The position numbers were made by a program, and so were the translations under genes. DNA of 64,000 bases from Blattamonas nauphoetae. Taxonomy: Eukaryota > Preaxostyla > Oxymonadida. The first letter of the stretch is position 1. Every line of letters begins with the position of its first letter. Below, piece by piece: positions 32,421-43,900 of the stretch. The stretch spans positions 1-64,000 of the forward strand of contig JARBJD010000051.1 in assembly GCA_033064195.1 (NCBI GenBank), in the 5' to 3' direction. A model generated the notes under the pieces. It ran no database searches and had not been told where the DNA came from. It saw only the letters and a list, made by a program, of their open reading frames with translations.

Positions 32421-35400
32421 ATGGCAGACGTTTATGATCACCTCGATCATGAATCGATAAGCCAGTGGATCTATTGTGTGTGTGGTGTTGGATTTGATCT
32501 TCAGAAGGGTCATGTCCTGGAGAATTCAGCCGGTGGTGATCTTCCGCAGGAAACGATTGATCAACTGTATGCTCATGTGTGAATTGCACTTGTTGTGACG
32601 TTCACATGTTTGTTACTTTTCACAGTTGACCTTTTCTCTCCAAATCTTCTTTCTGTTCTTGCCTCGCTCCATTTCACATCGTCGACTTTATTTCCTTTCC
32701 AAAACATTTTTTGCGTTTTGTTAGACCTTTTCTTGTCTATTGATCTCTCATTTCTTTCATCTCTCGAAGGACAGTACTCTCCTTCCCCGACTCTCTCTCG
32801 TCGATCAACTTCGACTCCTTCTCGTTCTTCACTCTCCCCCTCTCAACAACACTCGACACACTTCCATTCACAACCACTCTCTACGCATTCACACACTTCC
32901 AACAGCGGCAAGAACCCTCCCTTCCGCGTGGGTTCTACCAGAAAGCGCTCACAATCGTGTCTCATCTTCCTCTGATCCACATTTTTGAGGAAACCCTTCA
33001 TATTGCTGGCCCACTGTATCATTCGGAGAATATTGATATTGTCTCGACGATTTACAACGATTCGTTGGTTTGGCCTGCGCCGATGGATTCGACACTCTAT
33101 CGACTTCCGATGTGTGGAACAACCTTCTACTGTCGCACCCCATCACACACACCGATCCCATCCATCATTATCAACAGATATACCAGACTCTGGAATTATA
33201 TCAACGCGAAACTCCCGTCCCCAGACGGGCACTTCATCCCGTTCAGCATCTTCCCAACGATCTTCCCAATAAACCCCTTTCTCGATCCAAATCTGTTGAA
33301 TTCATACAACAGCACTGGAATGGACTCATCGTCACAGCTGCAACAGGGACAGGCTAAAGTCGTGAAGTCTGGGGGCTTGTTCGCAAAGAGTCGAGCCCTC
33401 TCTCCTTCTCCACCCATTCTTCCGATTAAGCACTTCACGTTGAACGCGTACAACTACATTGCCAACCACACGATCCGACGATACTCGACAAAGCAGACAG
33501 GACTACCGCCAATTCACAGATCAAGCTGGACTCGCCAGGATCTCGTCAGATACACGCGGGGGCTGAATAATGTGTTCATTACAAGTCTCTGGGATCTAGA
33601 TCTTCGTGTTGATGGCCATTTTACAGAATTTGTTGGTTGGTTCAACTTTAGTTTAGAAGATCTCTCGCGTCACTTCCATCGAGCTGTAACTCCCCGACGA
33701 GCACGTCAATTGCTGGGATTCCGGTCAGCATCACCTGCAATACAATCAACAAAAGAAACCCAGAATTCTCAGCAAGAATCTTCCCAAAATCAGGACCAAA
33801 CCACGTCGATGACCGTCACCCTCATTTCTCACGATTCTCCCCAAAAATCGTCTCTTTCAGCGACTCAGCCACTCACCACCCCACCTCACTCTGTTTCCAC
33901 TGCCTCTCATCCCAAACAATCCCACCCATCCCCATCATTTTCCGATCTCGTCCCGCCGCTGAATCTCCAGCGCCAGATCCACCCATTGTCCTCCTCCCTG
34001 TCCCCCCTCCAGTATCTGTACATCCACACACGCAGCCAGGACACTTCGCTCTTCTTTCCGAACCACACGGACCTCCTCCAGAATTCCATCTCCACTTCGT
34101 TCTTCGCCGTGCCTCTCGAAGAGAAGAGATGGCGAGCAAAGCACGCGAAATCCCAAAAAGTCGAAAATGACGAAATTCCAACCAAACAGCCGGTTTCGCC
34201 ACTGAACCAGCATTTCCCGCGACTGACAAACGCGCTGTCGCTCTCCCCGCTGCTCTCGCTGTCGTACCTCTTCCAGCCCTTCCTCCCCCACCTCCACGTG
34301 ATCCTCTCCCTTCTCCTTCTGAACCAGCCGCTGATTGTTTATTCTCGCTCGTCTCTGCTGTGTTCTGCTTTCGTGTCTTCCCTCATCTCTCTCATCTCCC
34401 CGCTGTCCCTCACGCACACTGGGCTGATTCTGGTCAACGCTGAAGAACTCGTCCGAAAGCGAAAACAATCCCCAAACACCCCCAAAAGCGACAAACAGGA
34501 AGAAGACAGGCTTCCGAGTGTGGTGTTTGGTGTGACCAATCCTCTCTTCCTCCGCGCCTTCCCAAACGCCTCGCTTGTCACCATCAACTTCTCCGACGAC
34601 CGCGACAGAGCTGACCAGACACCGACCACGCCTGACCATCCCGGCTCGTCTGCGTCTCCACCGATTGCCAGCACGACTCCTTCTCCACTCACCCCGCAAC
34701 GTGTTTCCCGAACAGAGACACATTCGTTCACCCTTCCGCCGCTGGATGGAGTGTTTGAATCGACACACATTCCATCGATTCCCAAGATTGTTGTGGAAGA
34801 TGTGAAGGAGGCACACAGACGGGATGAGGCTGTGAGGCGAGCTGTGTTCGACGCGGTGAACACACTCCTCTGTCAGTTCGAAGACATGTTTGAAATCGAA
34901 CCCCATCCGAAACGCAACGAAAGGATGGACAGAGAGAAGATGAAAACCGAAGCGCCTAATCCGGATCAGCCAGACGCCGAAGTTGTGCTGGACACTTTTC
35001 AAATGCCAGTCGTCCCAACATTCGTCCCTCAATCCGGCTTTCCGTACGTTTTCAAGTTCCCAGATGGTCTTGCGATGAATCCGCTGCAGTTTGTTGATGT
35101 GGAAGTGAGTTCGTGCTCTGATGGGAGTCTTGATTGCGAAGGAAGGAGGAAGGAGACAGACAGGCTTCTCGCTTCTCTCCACTCGCAGATTGCGTCGCTG
35201 TCCATCCAGATCTTTCCTTTGGTGCCTTCCTCCACTTTTTCGATTCCCCTCACTCCTCCCCTCCTCTCCACTGCCAACATCGACACGATTGTCACTTTTG
35301 TGAGTGCTGATCGGCAGAAGAAGGGGATCGCGCCGCATCCAATCAGCCCGCAGCATCTTCGGCAGTTCGTTTCCTCTCCTGCTTTCCGTCACTATCTTTC

Positions 35401-35467
35401 TCTTCGGGTCCTCGCGGGGATCAAGGAGGCTGAAACACTCAACGGATTTGGCGTGGATGAATCGTGA
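32421..35467 (+). CDS. DENND6-like DENN-domain protein (Rab GEF), one intron
   Basis: Exon 1 is 32421-32566 (MADVYDHLDHESISQWIYCV). The predicted intron is 32567-32769 (GTATGC...AAG). Exon 2 is 32770-35467. The spliced length is 948 codons with no frame conflict. Family landmarks of DENND6/FAM116 appear in order: SQWIYCVCGVGFDLQKGH; LSFPDSLSS at the start of exon 2; a LPRGFYQKALTIVSHLPLIH block; NDSLVWPAP; the DENN core VILSLLLLNQPLIVYS then SLISLISPL; and SVVFGVTNPLFL. DENND6 proteins activate Rab14-type GTPases in endosomal recycling. This protein is longer than animal forms owing to serine/proline-rich inserts (about residues 360-460 and 620-680). Confidence 0.85.
32567..32769 (+). other. 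Predicted spliceosomal intron in the DENND6-like gene
   Basis: The donor GTATGC follows exon-1 sequence ending ATTGATCAACT; the acceptor TCTCGAAG precedes GACAGTACTCTCC. Removal joins DQLT to VLSFPDS in frame, matching the order of family motifs. The interior is T/C-rich. Confidence 0.7.
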
Positions 35468-36414
35468 TTTTACCATTTCTTGGTTGATTATCTGCTGTAT
35501 TTGGTCACTTATTTTGTGTATAGAGAATAAAAAAGGTCACAGGCGTGAAGCTATTGTCAACAAACAGAGATTAGGATCCTTTCACTTTTCTATGGTTACA
35601 ACAATCGCTTGATGTTGAATAGAAAACAGAATTAAATGGATCATTGAAGTGATAGAAAGTAACTGAATCAAACTGAGATGGAAAAGTCATTCTTGAATGC
35701 CAGAATTGTCATGTCAGGTTCTGACGTGTTCTGTTTCTTTCTTGAAAATCAACGAGTAGATAGCGGGGATGAAAGGAAAGGAGTTGATCCAAAGAATTGG
35801 AGAGGAGATAAGTTCCGAGTTAGCTTCAGGCGAAATTACGATAAAATTGGAGTGGTTCGGAATGGATTCTCAAAGAATGGCTACAATTAATCAGAATGCT
35901 AGTTGGGAGGAACAGAATGGATGGGAGTGGACGATGAAGCTTTGGAAGCTTCTGAAATGAGTTTGGAGGGATGAGATGGAAGGAGCAGACGAGGGTTGAG
36001 AGGAGTTGAGTGGAGAGTTCGGTCAACACGAAACAAAAGGAGGAAGGAAGATCAAATAGCTCGCAGGATCAAACAAAGAAATCAAGATGAAATGTGAAAA
36101 TCTCAATGAAATGATGCAAATAATATATGAGCGTGGAAAAAAATCAAATTTTACTGAATTCAGATTTAGTTGTTGAGTACACATAAGAAAGGTGAATTTA
36201 TAGATTTCAAGCCTGATCGCGCATGAAATGGCCTTTCTAAGATCAGCACATTTTTGCACACTTTTTATTGCAAAACAAGTTCAAAGACAGGGAAAGGATG
36301 GAAAACAACAAAAAAAGAGGTCTCTATGTGAAACAATGGACAAAATACATCCATTAAAGAGAAAAATTGAAAAAACGTGAGATTTCAGAGTTGATCGTGA
36401 CAACTTCTATGTTT
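35468..36414. other. Gene-poor region with a block shared with 50850-50945
   Basis: Short open stretches near 35769-35960 lack domains. At about 36255-36345 the string TGCACACTTTTTAT, then AACAAGTTCAAA and GATGGAAAAC, recurs at about 50852-50945 inside element B, both times next to a similar minus-strand helical fragment. It looks like a shared 3' gene end or untranslated region. Confidence 0.5.
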
Positions 36415-36600
36415 TTATGAAATTGAAAAAAGTTCAGAAATGATGTATTTAGGGATGATAAACGAAGAAAGATAATTTTTTAGGAGAATTACTGCGTCAG
36501 TACGATTTTGTGACGCGAGGATTATTTCATTGAGAACTACACAAATCGCCAGTAAATCCAATGGAGTGTTGAGTCGTGTGCTTCCTTTGCTCTCCATCAA
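36415..36600 (-). pseudogene. Fragment of a helical-repeat gene (3' end)
   Basis: Sixty-one residues, with NRTDAVILLKNYLSSFIIPK near the end. A similar layout (SQFITNRIVRILSEISKTNL) occurs in the fragment at 50964-51158, and the downstream DNA of both is related. No full gene is visible. Confidence 0.3.
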
Positions 36601-37039
36601 TCACACAAAGCGAGCTGATTTGGTTGGTTTTCGAAAATGTTTGTTGATGTGATGCGTATTTCATTCATGGTTGAGAAAATCGATCAATCAGGTCGAAGCG
36701 AGGGACGAACAAAGTGGAGAGTGAAGGGTGGTTTGATTAGAATGATGTGAGAGCGACGGAGACAGGCAAGTGATAGTGAGAAGACCGCAGTTTGTGTTCT
36801 GATCTTGAAGTGTGATTCGAGGGGAGAGTGATGACAATGTTGAGAAGGCAGTGAAGTTTTGTGCGGGTGCAGGATCGTCATGACAGTCAATGAAGGAGGC
36901 TTGTTTGATTGGTGAAGTGTGAGGTGGTCAGGGCGGCGGAGGAGTGACGGTGAATAGACGAGTATGGGATGGGAGAGTTGCATCAAAGAACAGTTCGAAA
37001 AAGAAGAGGGATGAATTAGATAGACGGCAGGAGGACGAT

Positions 37040-39378
37040 GGGATTGCATCAGTGTGGGTGAGCAGTGGGATTGCATCAGTGTGGGCGAGCGGTGGGATTG
37101 CATCAGTGTGGGTGAGCGGTGGGATTGCATCAGTGTGGGCGAGCGGTGGGATTGCATCAGGGTGGGCGAGCGGTGGGATTGCATCAGTGTGGGCGAGCGG
37201 TGGGATTGCATCAGTGTGGGTGAACAGTGGAGATTGGATCAGTGTGGGCGAGCGGTGGGATTGCATCAGTGTGGGTGAGCAGTGGGATTGCATCAGTGCG
37301 GGTGAACAGTGGAGATTGGATCAGTGTGGGCGAGCGGTGGGATTGCATCAGTGTGGGCGAGCGGTGGGATTGCATCAGTGTGGGCGAGCGGTGGGATTGC
37401 ATCAGTGCGGGTGAACAGTGGAGATTGGATCAGTGTGGGCGAGCGGTGGGATTGCATCAGTGTGGGTGAGCAGTGGGATTGCATCAGTGTGGGTGAGCGG
37501 TGGGATTGCATCAGTGTGGGTGAGCGGTGGGATTGCATCAGTATGGGTGAGCGGTGGGATTGCATCAGTGTGGGCGAGCGGTGGGATTGCATCAGTGTGG
37601 GTGAGCGGTGGGATTGCATCAGTGTGGGCGAGCGGTGGGATTGCATCAGTGTGGGTGAGCAGTGGGATTGCATCAGTGTGGGCGAGCGGTGGGATTGCAT
37701 CAGTGTGGGTGAGCAGTGGGATTGCATCAGTGTGGGTGAGCGGTGGGATTGCATCAGTGTGGGTGAGCAGTGGGATTGCATCAGTGCGGGTGAACAGTGG
37801 AGATTGGATCAGTGTGGGCGAGCGGTGGGATTGCATCAGTGTGGGTGAGCAGTGGGATTGCATCAGTGTGGGCGAGCGGTGGGATTGCATCAGTGTGGGT
37901 GAACAGTGGGATTGCATCAGTGTGGGCGAGCGGTGGGATTGCATCAGTGTGGGTGAGCAGTGGGATTGCATCAGTGCGGGTGAACAGTGGAGATTGGATC
38001 AGTGTGGGCGAGCGGTGGGATTGCATCAGTGTGGGTGAGCGGTGGGATTGCATCAGTGTGGGCGAGCGGTGGGATTGCATCAGGGTGGGCGAGCGGTGGG
38101 ATTGCATCAGTGTGGGCGAGCGGTGGGATTGCATCAGTGCGGGTGAACAGTGGAGATTGGATCAGTGTGGGCGAGCGGTGGGATTGCATCAGTGTGGGTG
38201 AGCAGTGGGATTGCATCAGTGTGGGTGAGCGGTGGGATTGCATCAGGGTGGGCGAGCGGTGGGATTGCATCAGTGTGGGCGAGCGGTGGGATTGCATCAG
38301 TGTGGGTGAGCGGTGGGATTGCATCAGTGTGGGTGAGCGGTGGGATTGCATCAGTATGGGTGAGCGGTGGGATTGCATCAGTGTGGGCGAGCGGTGGGAT
38401 TGCATCAGTGTGGGTGAGCGGTGGGATTGCATCAGTGTGGGTGAGCGGTGGGATTGCATCAGTGTGGGTGAGCGGTGGGATTGCATCAGTGTGGGTGAGC
38501 GGTGGGATTGCATCAGGGTGGGCGAGCAGTGGGATTGCATCAGTGTGGGCGAGCGGTGGGATTGCATCAGTGTGGGCGAGCGGTGGGATTGCATCAGTGT
38601 GGGTGAGCGGTGGGATTGCATCAGTGTGGGTGAGCGGTGGGATTGCATCAGTGTGGGCGAGCGGTGGGATTGCATCAGTGTGGGTGAGCGGTGGGATTGC
38701 ATCAGGGTGGGCGAGCGGTGGGATTGCATCAGTGTGGGCGAGCGGTGGGATTGCATCAGTGTGGGTGAGCGGTGGGATTGCATCAGTGTGGGCGAGCGGT
38801 GGGATTGCATCAGTGTGGGTGAGCGGTGGGATTGCATCAGTGTGGGTGAGCGGTGGGATTGCATCAGTGTGGGTGAGCGGTGGGATTGCATCAGTGTGGG
38901 TGAGCGGTGGGATTGCATCAGGGTGGGCGAGCAGTGGGATTGCATCAGTGTGGGCGAGCGGTGGGATTGCATCAGTGTGGGTGAGCGGTGGGATTGCATC
39001 AGTGTGGGTGAGCGGTGGGATTGCATCAGTGTGGGTGAGCGGTGGGATTGCATCAGTGTGGGCGAGCGGTGGGATTGCATCAGTGTGGGTGAGCGGTGGG
39101 ATTGCATCAGGGTGGGCGAGCGGTGGGATTGCATCAGTGTGGGCGAGCGGTGGGATTGCATCAGTGTGGGCGAGCGGTGGGATTGCATCAGGGTGGGCGA
39201 GCGGTGGGATTGCATCAGTGTGGGCGAGCGGTGGGATTGCATCAGTGTGGGCGAGCGGTGGGATTGCATCAGGGTGGGCGAGCAGTGGGATTGCATCAGT
39301 GCGGGTGAGCGGTGGGATTGCATCAGTGTGGGTGAGCAGTGGGATTGCATCAGTGCTGGTGAACAGTGGAGATTGGAT
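37040..39378. repeat. 27-bp minisatellite, about 86 units
   Basis: The unit is GATTGCATCAGTGTGGG, (C/T)GAGC(G/A)GTGG; variants are TGTGGGC, TGTGGGT, GGTGGGC and rare TATGGGT. Being 27 bases, it is nine codons and stays open in all frames on both strands (for example MQSHRSPTL on the minus strand, GGIASVWVS on the plus). About seven variant units near 37228, 37310, 37419, 37798, 37988, 38151 and 39364 contain AGTGGAGATTGGATCAG and are 28 bases long, shifting frame. Fifteen-unit (405-bp) spacing between rare variants at 38511 and 38916 suggests higher-order duplication. Each unit has two GGG runs. The right end abuts the stop of a Pmp-gene fragment. Confidence 0.95.
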
Positions 39379-39384
39379 TTCTTG

Positions 39385-39873
39385 TTACAATTCTATCTTC
39401 GTTTCTTCGTTCATCTGTCCAGTCATTGCTGCTTCTGTCCCAACATCCACTTTCAAAGAGCATCTCGAGAATCGCGATGATGAACGACCAACAATCGGAA
39501 GTGTCTTTGCTCCAACAATCAGCGCTCCCACAACTCCTCCAGACACCACCCTCCTCTTCTCATTCACAAACGGAACTCCATTCAAATGCTCGAATGGAAT
39601 CCCACTCATACGAGTCTCTTCCATCCAACATCTCTCAAACCACACTTTGAACACCCCCGACGACACCACCACAACCACTCCCCCTCCCTCGCTCCCAAAC
39701 GGTACACTGTCGATGAGCAGACATTCCTCAAAACGGACACTCCCTCCTCCGACCCTCCCCACTCCCACAAACAGCACTCCTCCAATTTCAGCTCCATCCA
39801 ACAATCTCTTCGTCTTGCTTCCTCCTTCCTCATCTCCCAATCTGTCTCCACTCTCCTCTCGTGTCGTCTCCAA
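39385..39873 (-). pseudogene. Pmp-like gene, 3' fragment beyond the 62-bp array
   Basis: The minus-strand frame reads out of the last 62-bp unit (ETTREESGDRLGDEEGGSKT) into beta-helix sequence: GGVLFVGVGRVGGGSVRFEE, RMSGIPFEHLNGVPF and GGVVGALIVGAKTLPIVGRS. It is the continuation of the gene at 40808-45818. It ends NEETKIEL with a stop only a few bases from the 27-bp array, so the natural C terminus seems lost. It is separated from the main body by the minisatellite. Confidence 0.7.
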
Positions 39874-40930
39874 AACATCACTCCTCCTTCCTCATCTCCC
39901 AATCTGTCTCCACTCTCCTCTCGTGTCGTCTCCAAAACATCACTCCTCCTTCCTCATCTCCCAATCTGTCTCCACTCTCCTCTCGTGTCGTCTCCAAAAC
40001 ATCACTCCTCCTTCCTCATCTCCCAATCTGTCTCCACTCTCCTCTCGTGTCGTCTCCAAAACATCACTCCTCCTTCCTCATCTCCCAATCTGTCTCCACT
40101 CTCCTCTCGTGTCGTCTCCAAAACATCACTCCTCCTTCCTCATCTCCCAATCTGTCTCCACTCTCCTCTCGTGTCGTCTCCAAAACATCACTCCTCCTTC
40201 CTCATCTCCCAATCTGTCTCCACTCTCCTCTCGTGTCGTCTCCAAAACATCACTCCTCCTTCCTCATCTCCCAATCTGTCTCCACTCTCCTCTCGTGTCG
40301 TCTCCAAAACATCACTCCTCCTTCCTCATCTCCCAATCTGTCTCCACTCTCCTCTCGTGTCGTCTCCAAAACATCACTCCTCCTTCCTCATCTCCCAATC
40401 TGTCTCCACTCTCCTCTCGTGTCGTCTCCAAAACATCACTCCTCCTTCCTCATCTCCCAATCTGTCTCCACTCTCCTCTCGTGTCGTCTCCAAAACATCA
40501 CTCCTCCTTCCTCATCTCCCAATCTGTCTCCACTCTCCTCTCGTGTCGTCTCCAAAACATCACTCCTCCTTCCTCATCTCCCAATCTGTCTCCACTCTCC
40601 TCTCGTGTCGTCTCCAAAACATCACTCCTCCTTCCTCATCTCCCAATCTGTCTCTATTCTCCTCTCGTGTCGTCTCCAAAACATCACTCCTCCTTCCTCA
40701 TCTCCCAATCTGTCTCCACTCTCCTCTCGTGTCGTCTCCAAAACATCACTCCTCCTTCCTCATCTCCCAATCTGTCTCCACTCTCCTCTCGTGTCGTCTC
40801 CAAAACATCACTCCTCCTTCCTCATCTCCCAATCTGTCTCCACTCTCCTCTCGTGTCGTCTCCAAAACATCACTCCTCCTTCCTCATCTCCCAATCTGTC
40901 TCCACTCTCCTCTCGTGTCGTCTCCAAAAG
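39821..40930. repeat. 62-bp minisatellite, about 18 units, within a Pmp gene
   Basis: The unit contains CTCCTTCCTCATCTCCCAAT, then CTGTCTCCACTCTCCTCTCG, then TGTCGTCTCCAAAACATCAC. The landmark GTGTCGTCTCC recurs at exact 62-base steps from 39861 to 40915 (17 steps). Units are nearly identical; one near 40650 has CTCTATTCTC. A 62-base unit shifts frame each time, and on the minus strand the coding frame meets a TGA after about two units. Both flanks are coding in the same Pmp gene, so the array is an expansion of a once single-copy coding segment. Confidence 0.95.
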
Positions 40931-43900
40931 AATAACCTTCTCCATCTTCACCTCCGATTCTTCCTCCCCACAACTAAACGAAATCAGAGGCGCGTTCAGT
41001 GTTTGCACTCTTCGAGTCTTCATCGAGCACAAAGAAAGACTCGCCACTTTCTTCTCACTCCGAACCTCCACAAAGCGAACTCCATCCCCAAACTCTATCC
41101 CTTCCATCGAAATCGACGCAAGAGTAGCTGACCCCCACCACAGCCCAACCAGTCCCATCCCCACTCGACCCATTCGCACACTTCCAACCACCACTCTCCC
41201 CACATTCACCTCTCCTCCGCCACAGATCAAGAAGCTCTTTCTCGCTCCCATTCCTCCATCTCCTCCCTCTCCCAAAAGAATCGTAACATCTTCAATCGAA
41301 GCTTGGCCTCCGTCAACTTCAATCGCATTCATCGACTCCCAACTCTCTCTCCACTCCACCAACACTCGTCCTCTTCCTTTCGAGCCTCCCCACACTCTGA
41401 TCTTCTTCTCTTCCACAAACACCACTCTACCTATCTCCACTTCTCTATCCACCTCCAACTCCACATTCCCTTCTGAGCTCACTTGTTGCATCAGTCCAGC
41501 CATCCATCCAACAAGAAGAGACGAGCACGGATTGCTCGGTTGCCCACACTTCTCCGCTTCCCCGCTTCCTCCCTTTCGACACATCACTGTCTTTCGCGGA
41601 ACCACAATTCGAATCCCTTCCTCCACCACACACCCACTCGACCCGTCGCTCATCCCGATCAGCGTGTATTCATTTCCAATCCCTAGTCCACCCTCATTCT
41701 CTGCCTCTCCCACTCTGAACTCCGCAACACTCAGCGTTGTGCTCTCAACTGTCATTGCATCAATCGATTCCCACACTTCTCCATTTCGAGTCAGACAGAC
41801 ACGACCAATGTTTCCATCCAACGCTCGTCCTTCAAGTTGAACTGTCAGTGTTTTTCCATCCACACTCAGCACGGACGACACACAGCGAATGATCCGAGCT
41901 GGCTCTGCTTCTGTTTCGAATGAGAGAGAAGGATCAAACAGAATCTCGCCATCATCCTCATCCAATCCAACAATCGACGAGATTGTGTAGTTCGTCGAGA
42001 ATTGCAGAGAATCTGGCCATCCAATCCGAAGTTGCGAGGATTTCGCAATCTCTGCATCAATCACTCCAATCACGAAAGAGAGAGACGGAGAGAGTGTGAC
42101 TCGGAAGTCTTTCCCAACTGGCAGGTCTGATCCAACAAACGAAACTGAGCACGATGTCAGAAGAGAGTTGGTGAAAGCGAACGAAGCGGAGAGAAGACGA
42201 GGAGGGAACGGAATTCTCGTGTTGATTCCATCGTTCAGGAGGAATCCGACTGGTTCGCCAGTTTCGATGCTCACTGTGTATTCCTTCCCAAATTTCAATG
42301 ATTCCACACTTTCCGAACTCGAAACAATGAAATCTGCTAAACAGTGTGTCGAATCTGTTGCTGTGAGAGGCGAGACAGATGACCAGAATGTCGATCCATC
42401 TTTCAGCCAGATGAATCCCATCGCAGAATGAAGTGCTCGTCCTTCGAAGAAGAGTCGCACGACTGTTCTGTCTTTGTTCAGTTCGGCTTTCACACACTTT
42501 TCAATTCGGGTTGACTCTTTCGGAATCACAAATGAAATCATTTCGGTGTCGAACAGCAGCTCTGTCGAACCTCTTTCGAACGATGACAGAACATATGTCC
42601 TCTCAAACTCAAATTGAGAGTTTCTCTTCGAAATCTCTTTTTCAAAAGGATAAAGAACAGCCACGTGGGATTCAAGAACTCCATTCTCAGTTGTCGTCAG
42701 TTTCATCGTCTTCGAATGCGATGGTTCGTCTGGCGATCCACTCGATGTGAATGTTAGCGTGTATTCTGTCGATGGCAGCAGGGCACGAGAACTGAAAGAA
42801 AGTTCGATCGTCGAGTTCAGTGAAGTGCTCCCAAAGTTCGCGGCTGACACAGAAACAAGGCGTTCCGGTTTGACAGGAGTGGAGAACGAGCATTCCGCTG
42901 TTTCAATCAAGATCGACGCATTCGATCCAATTGCCATCCATGATGCCGAGTATGTGTGCCCAAACAGCAGCTTGGCTGAGGAGAGAGGATAGAGCGAGAG
43001 GGTGAAGACGTATGATGTCTCAGTCGTCGCGGTGAAACGAATCGTGCGTGTGTCGACGGTATTCGAAGACGAAGGTGATGACAAAGGAGTTCCACTCAGA
43101 GTCAGTGTGTATTCCTCTCCCACTTCAAGAGCTCGTGTCTCCACGGTCAGCGTTGTCCCATTCAGTCCGTCTTCATCTGAACTCATCACAGACACCAGAC
43201 GAGATGGTTCGGCACTGATCGTCACCGAACCTCCCTCAGACAGCAGATCTGTGCTTCCTCCTTGTTTTCGGAAGCTCTTCACATCCAATCTTTCCCCAAA
43301 TCCCAATTCTGCTCCCAAAACAGGATAAACAACTCCTGATCCTTCCCATTTCCCAGATCCTTCATTCATTTTCATCTCCACGGTGAATCGAGTCTTTCGT
43401 GACTCGCTCAGCTCCACAAGATAAATCTCATTCGAATTCAACGCTCGTCCGGACATCGAGAAAAGAACTCGCTTTCCTCCAGAATCCAGACCAACAATGG
43501 AGAATGAGACAAGTCGTGTTGGTTCAATATCAGTCTTGAATGTCAGTCCAGACGTGAACAGCACTGCATTGTTCGACGAGTCGGTCACATTCACCACTGT
43601 GTAGTTTGTGTCGTATTTCAGTTCAATCTCTGAGTCGATCAGCGAGAACAGCAATGCTGTCCCTTTTCCATTTGTTGAGGAGCTGAACGACACATTCATC
43701 TTTGCTGGTGTTTGTGTCGCTGTTTCGTTCAGATGCAGAGTGTATGTTTCTTCTGAAGACATCGCTCGCCCTTCCACAGCCACTTCTGCTTTCTTCGAAG
43801 AATCAGAAAGACGCGTGAATGACACACTCGTGACGCGCGATGGTTCGACAGGCGTTTCGAATGTGAGGGAGGATGTTGTAACGGTCTGTTTGCCATCCAA

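Noticed and set aside
33935-35476. Long minus-strand reading frame (about 513 codons)
   Set aside because: It lies opposite the DENND6-like gene, whose family motifs are clear; the minus frame has no recognisable domain.
37040-40930. CRISPR array
   Set aside because: Both repeat blocks are head-to-tail with no unique spacers, and the setting is eukaryotic.
37987-41131. Long plus-strand reading frames over the two minisatellites
   Set aside because: They are open only because the 27-bp unit lacks stops in all frames and the 62-bp unit is pyrimidine-rich; real coding flanks lie on the minus strand.
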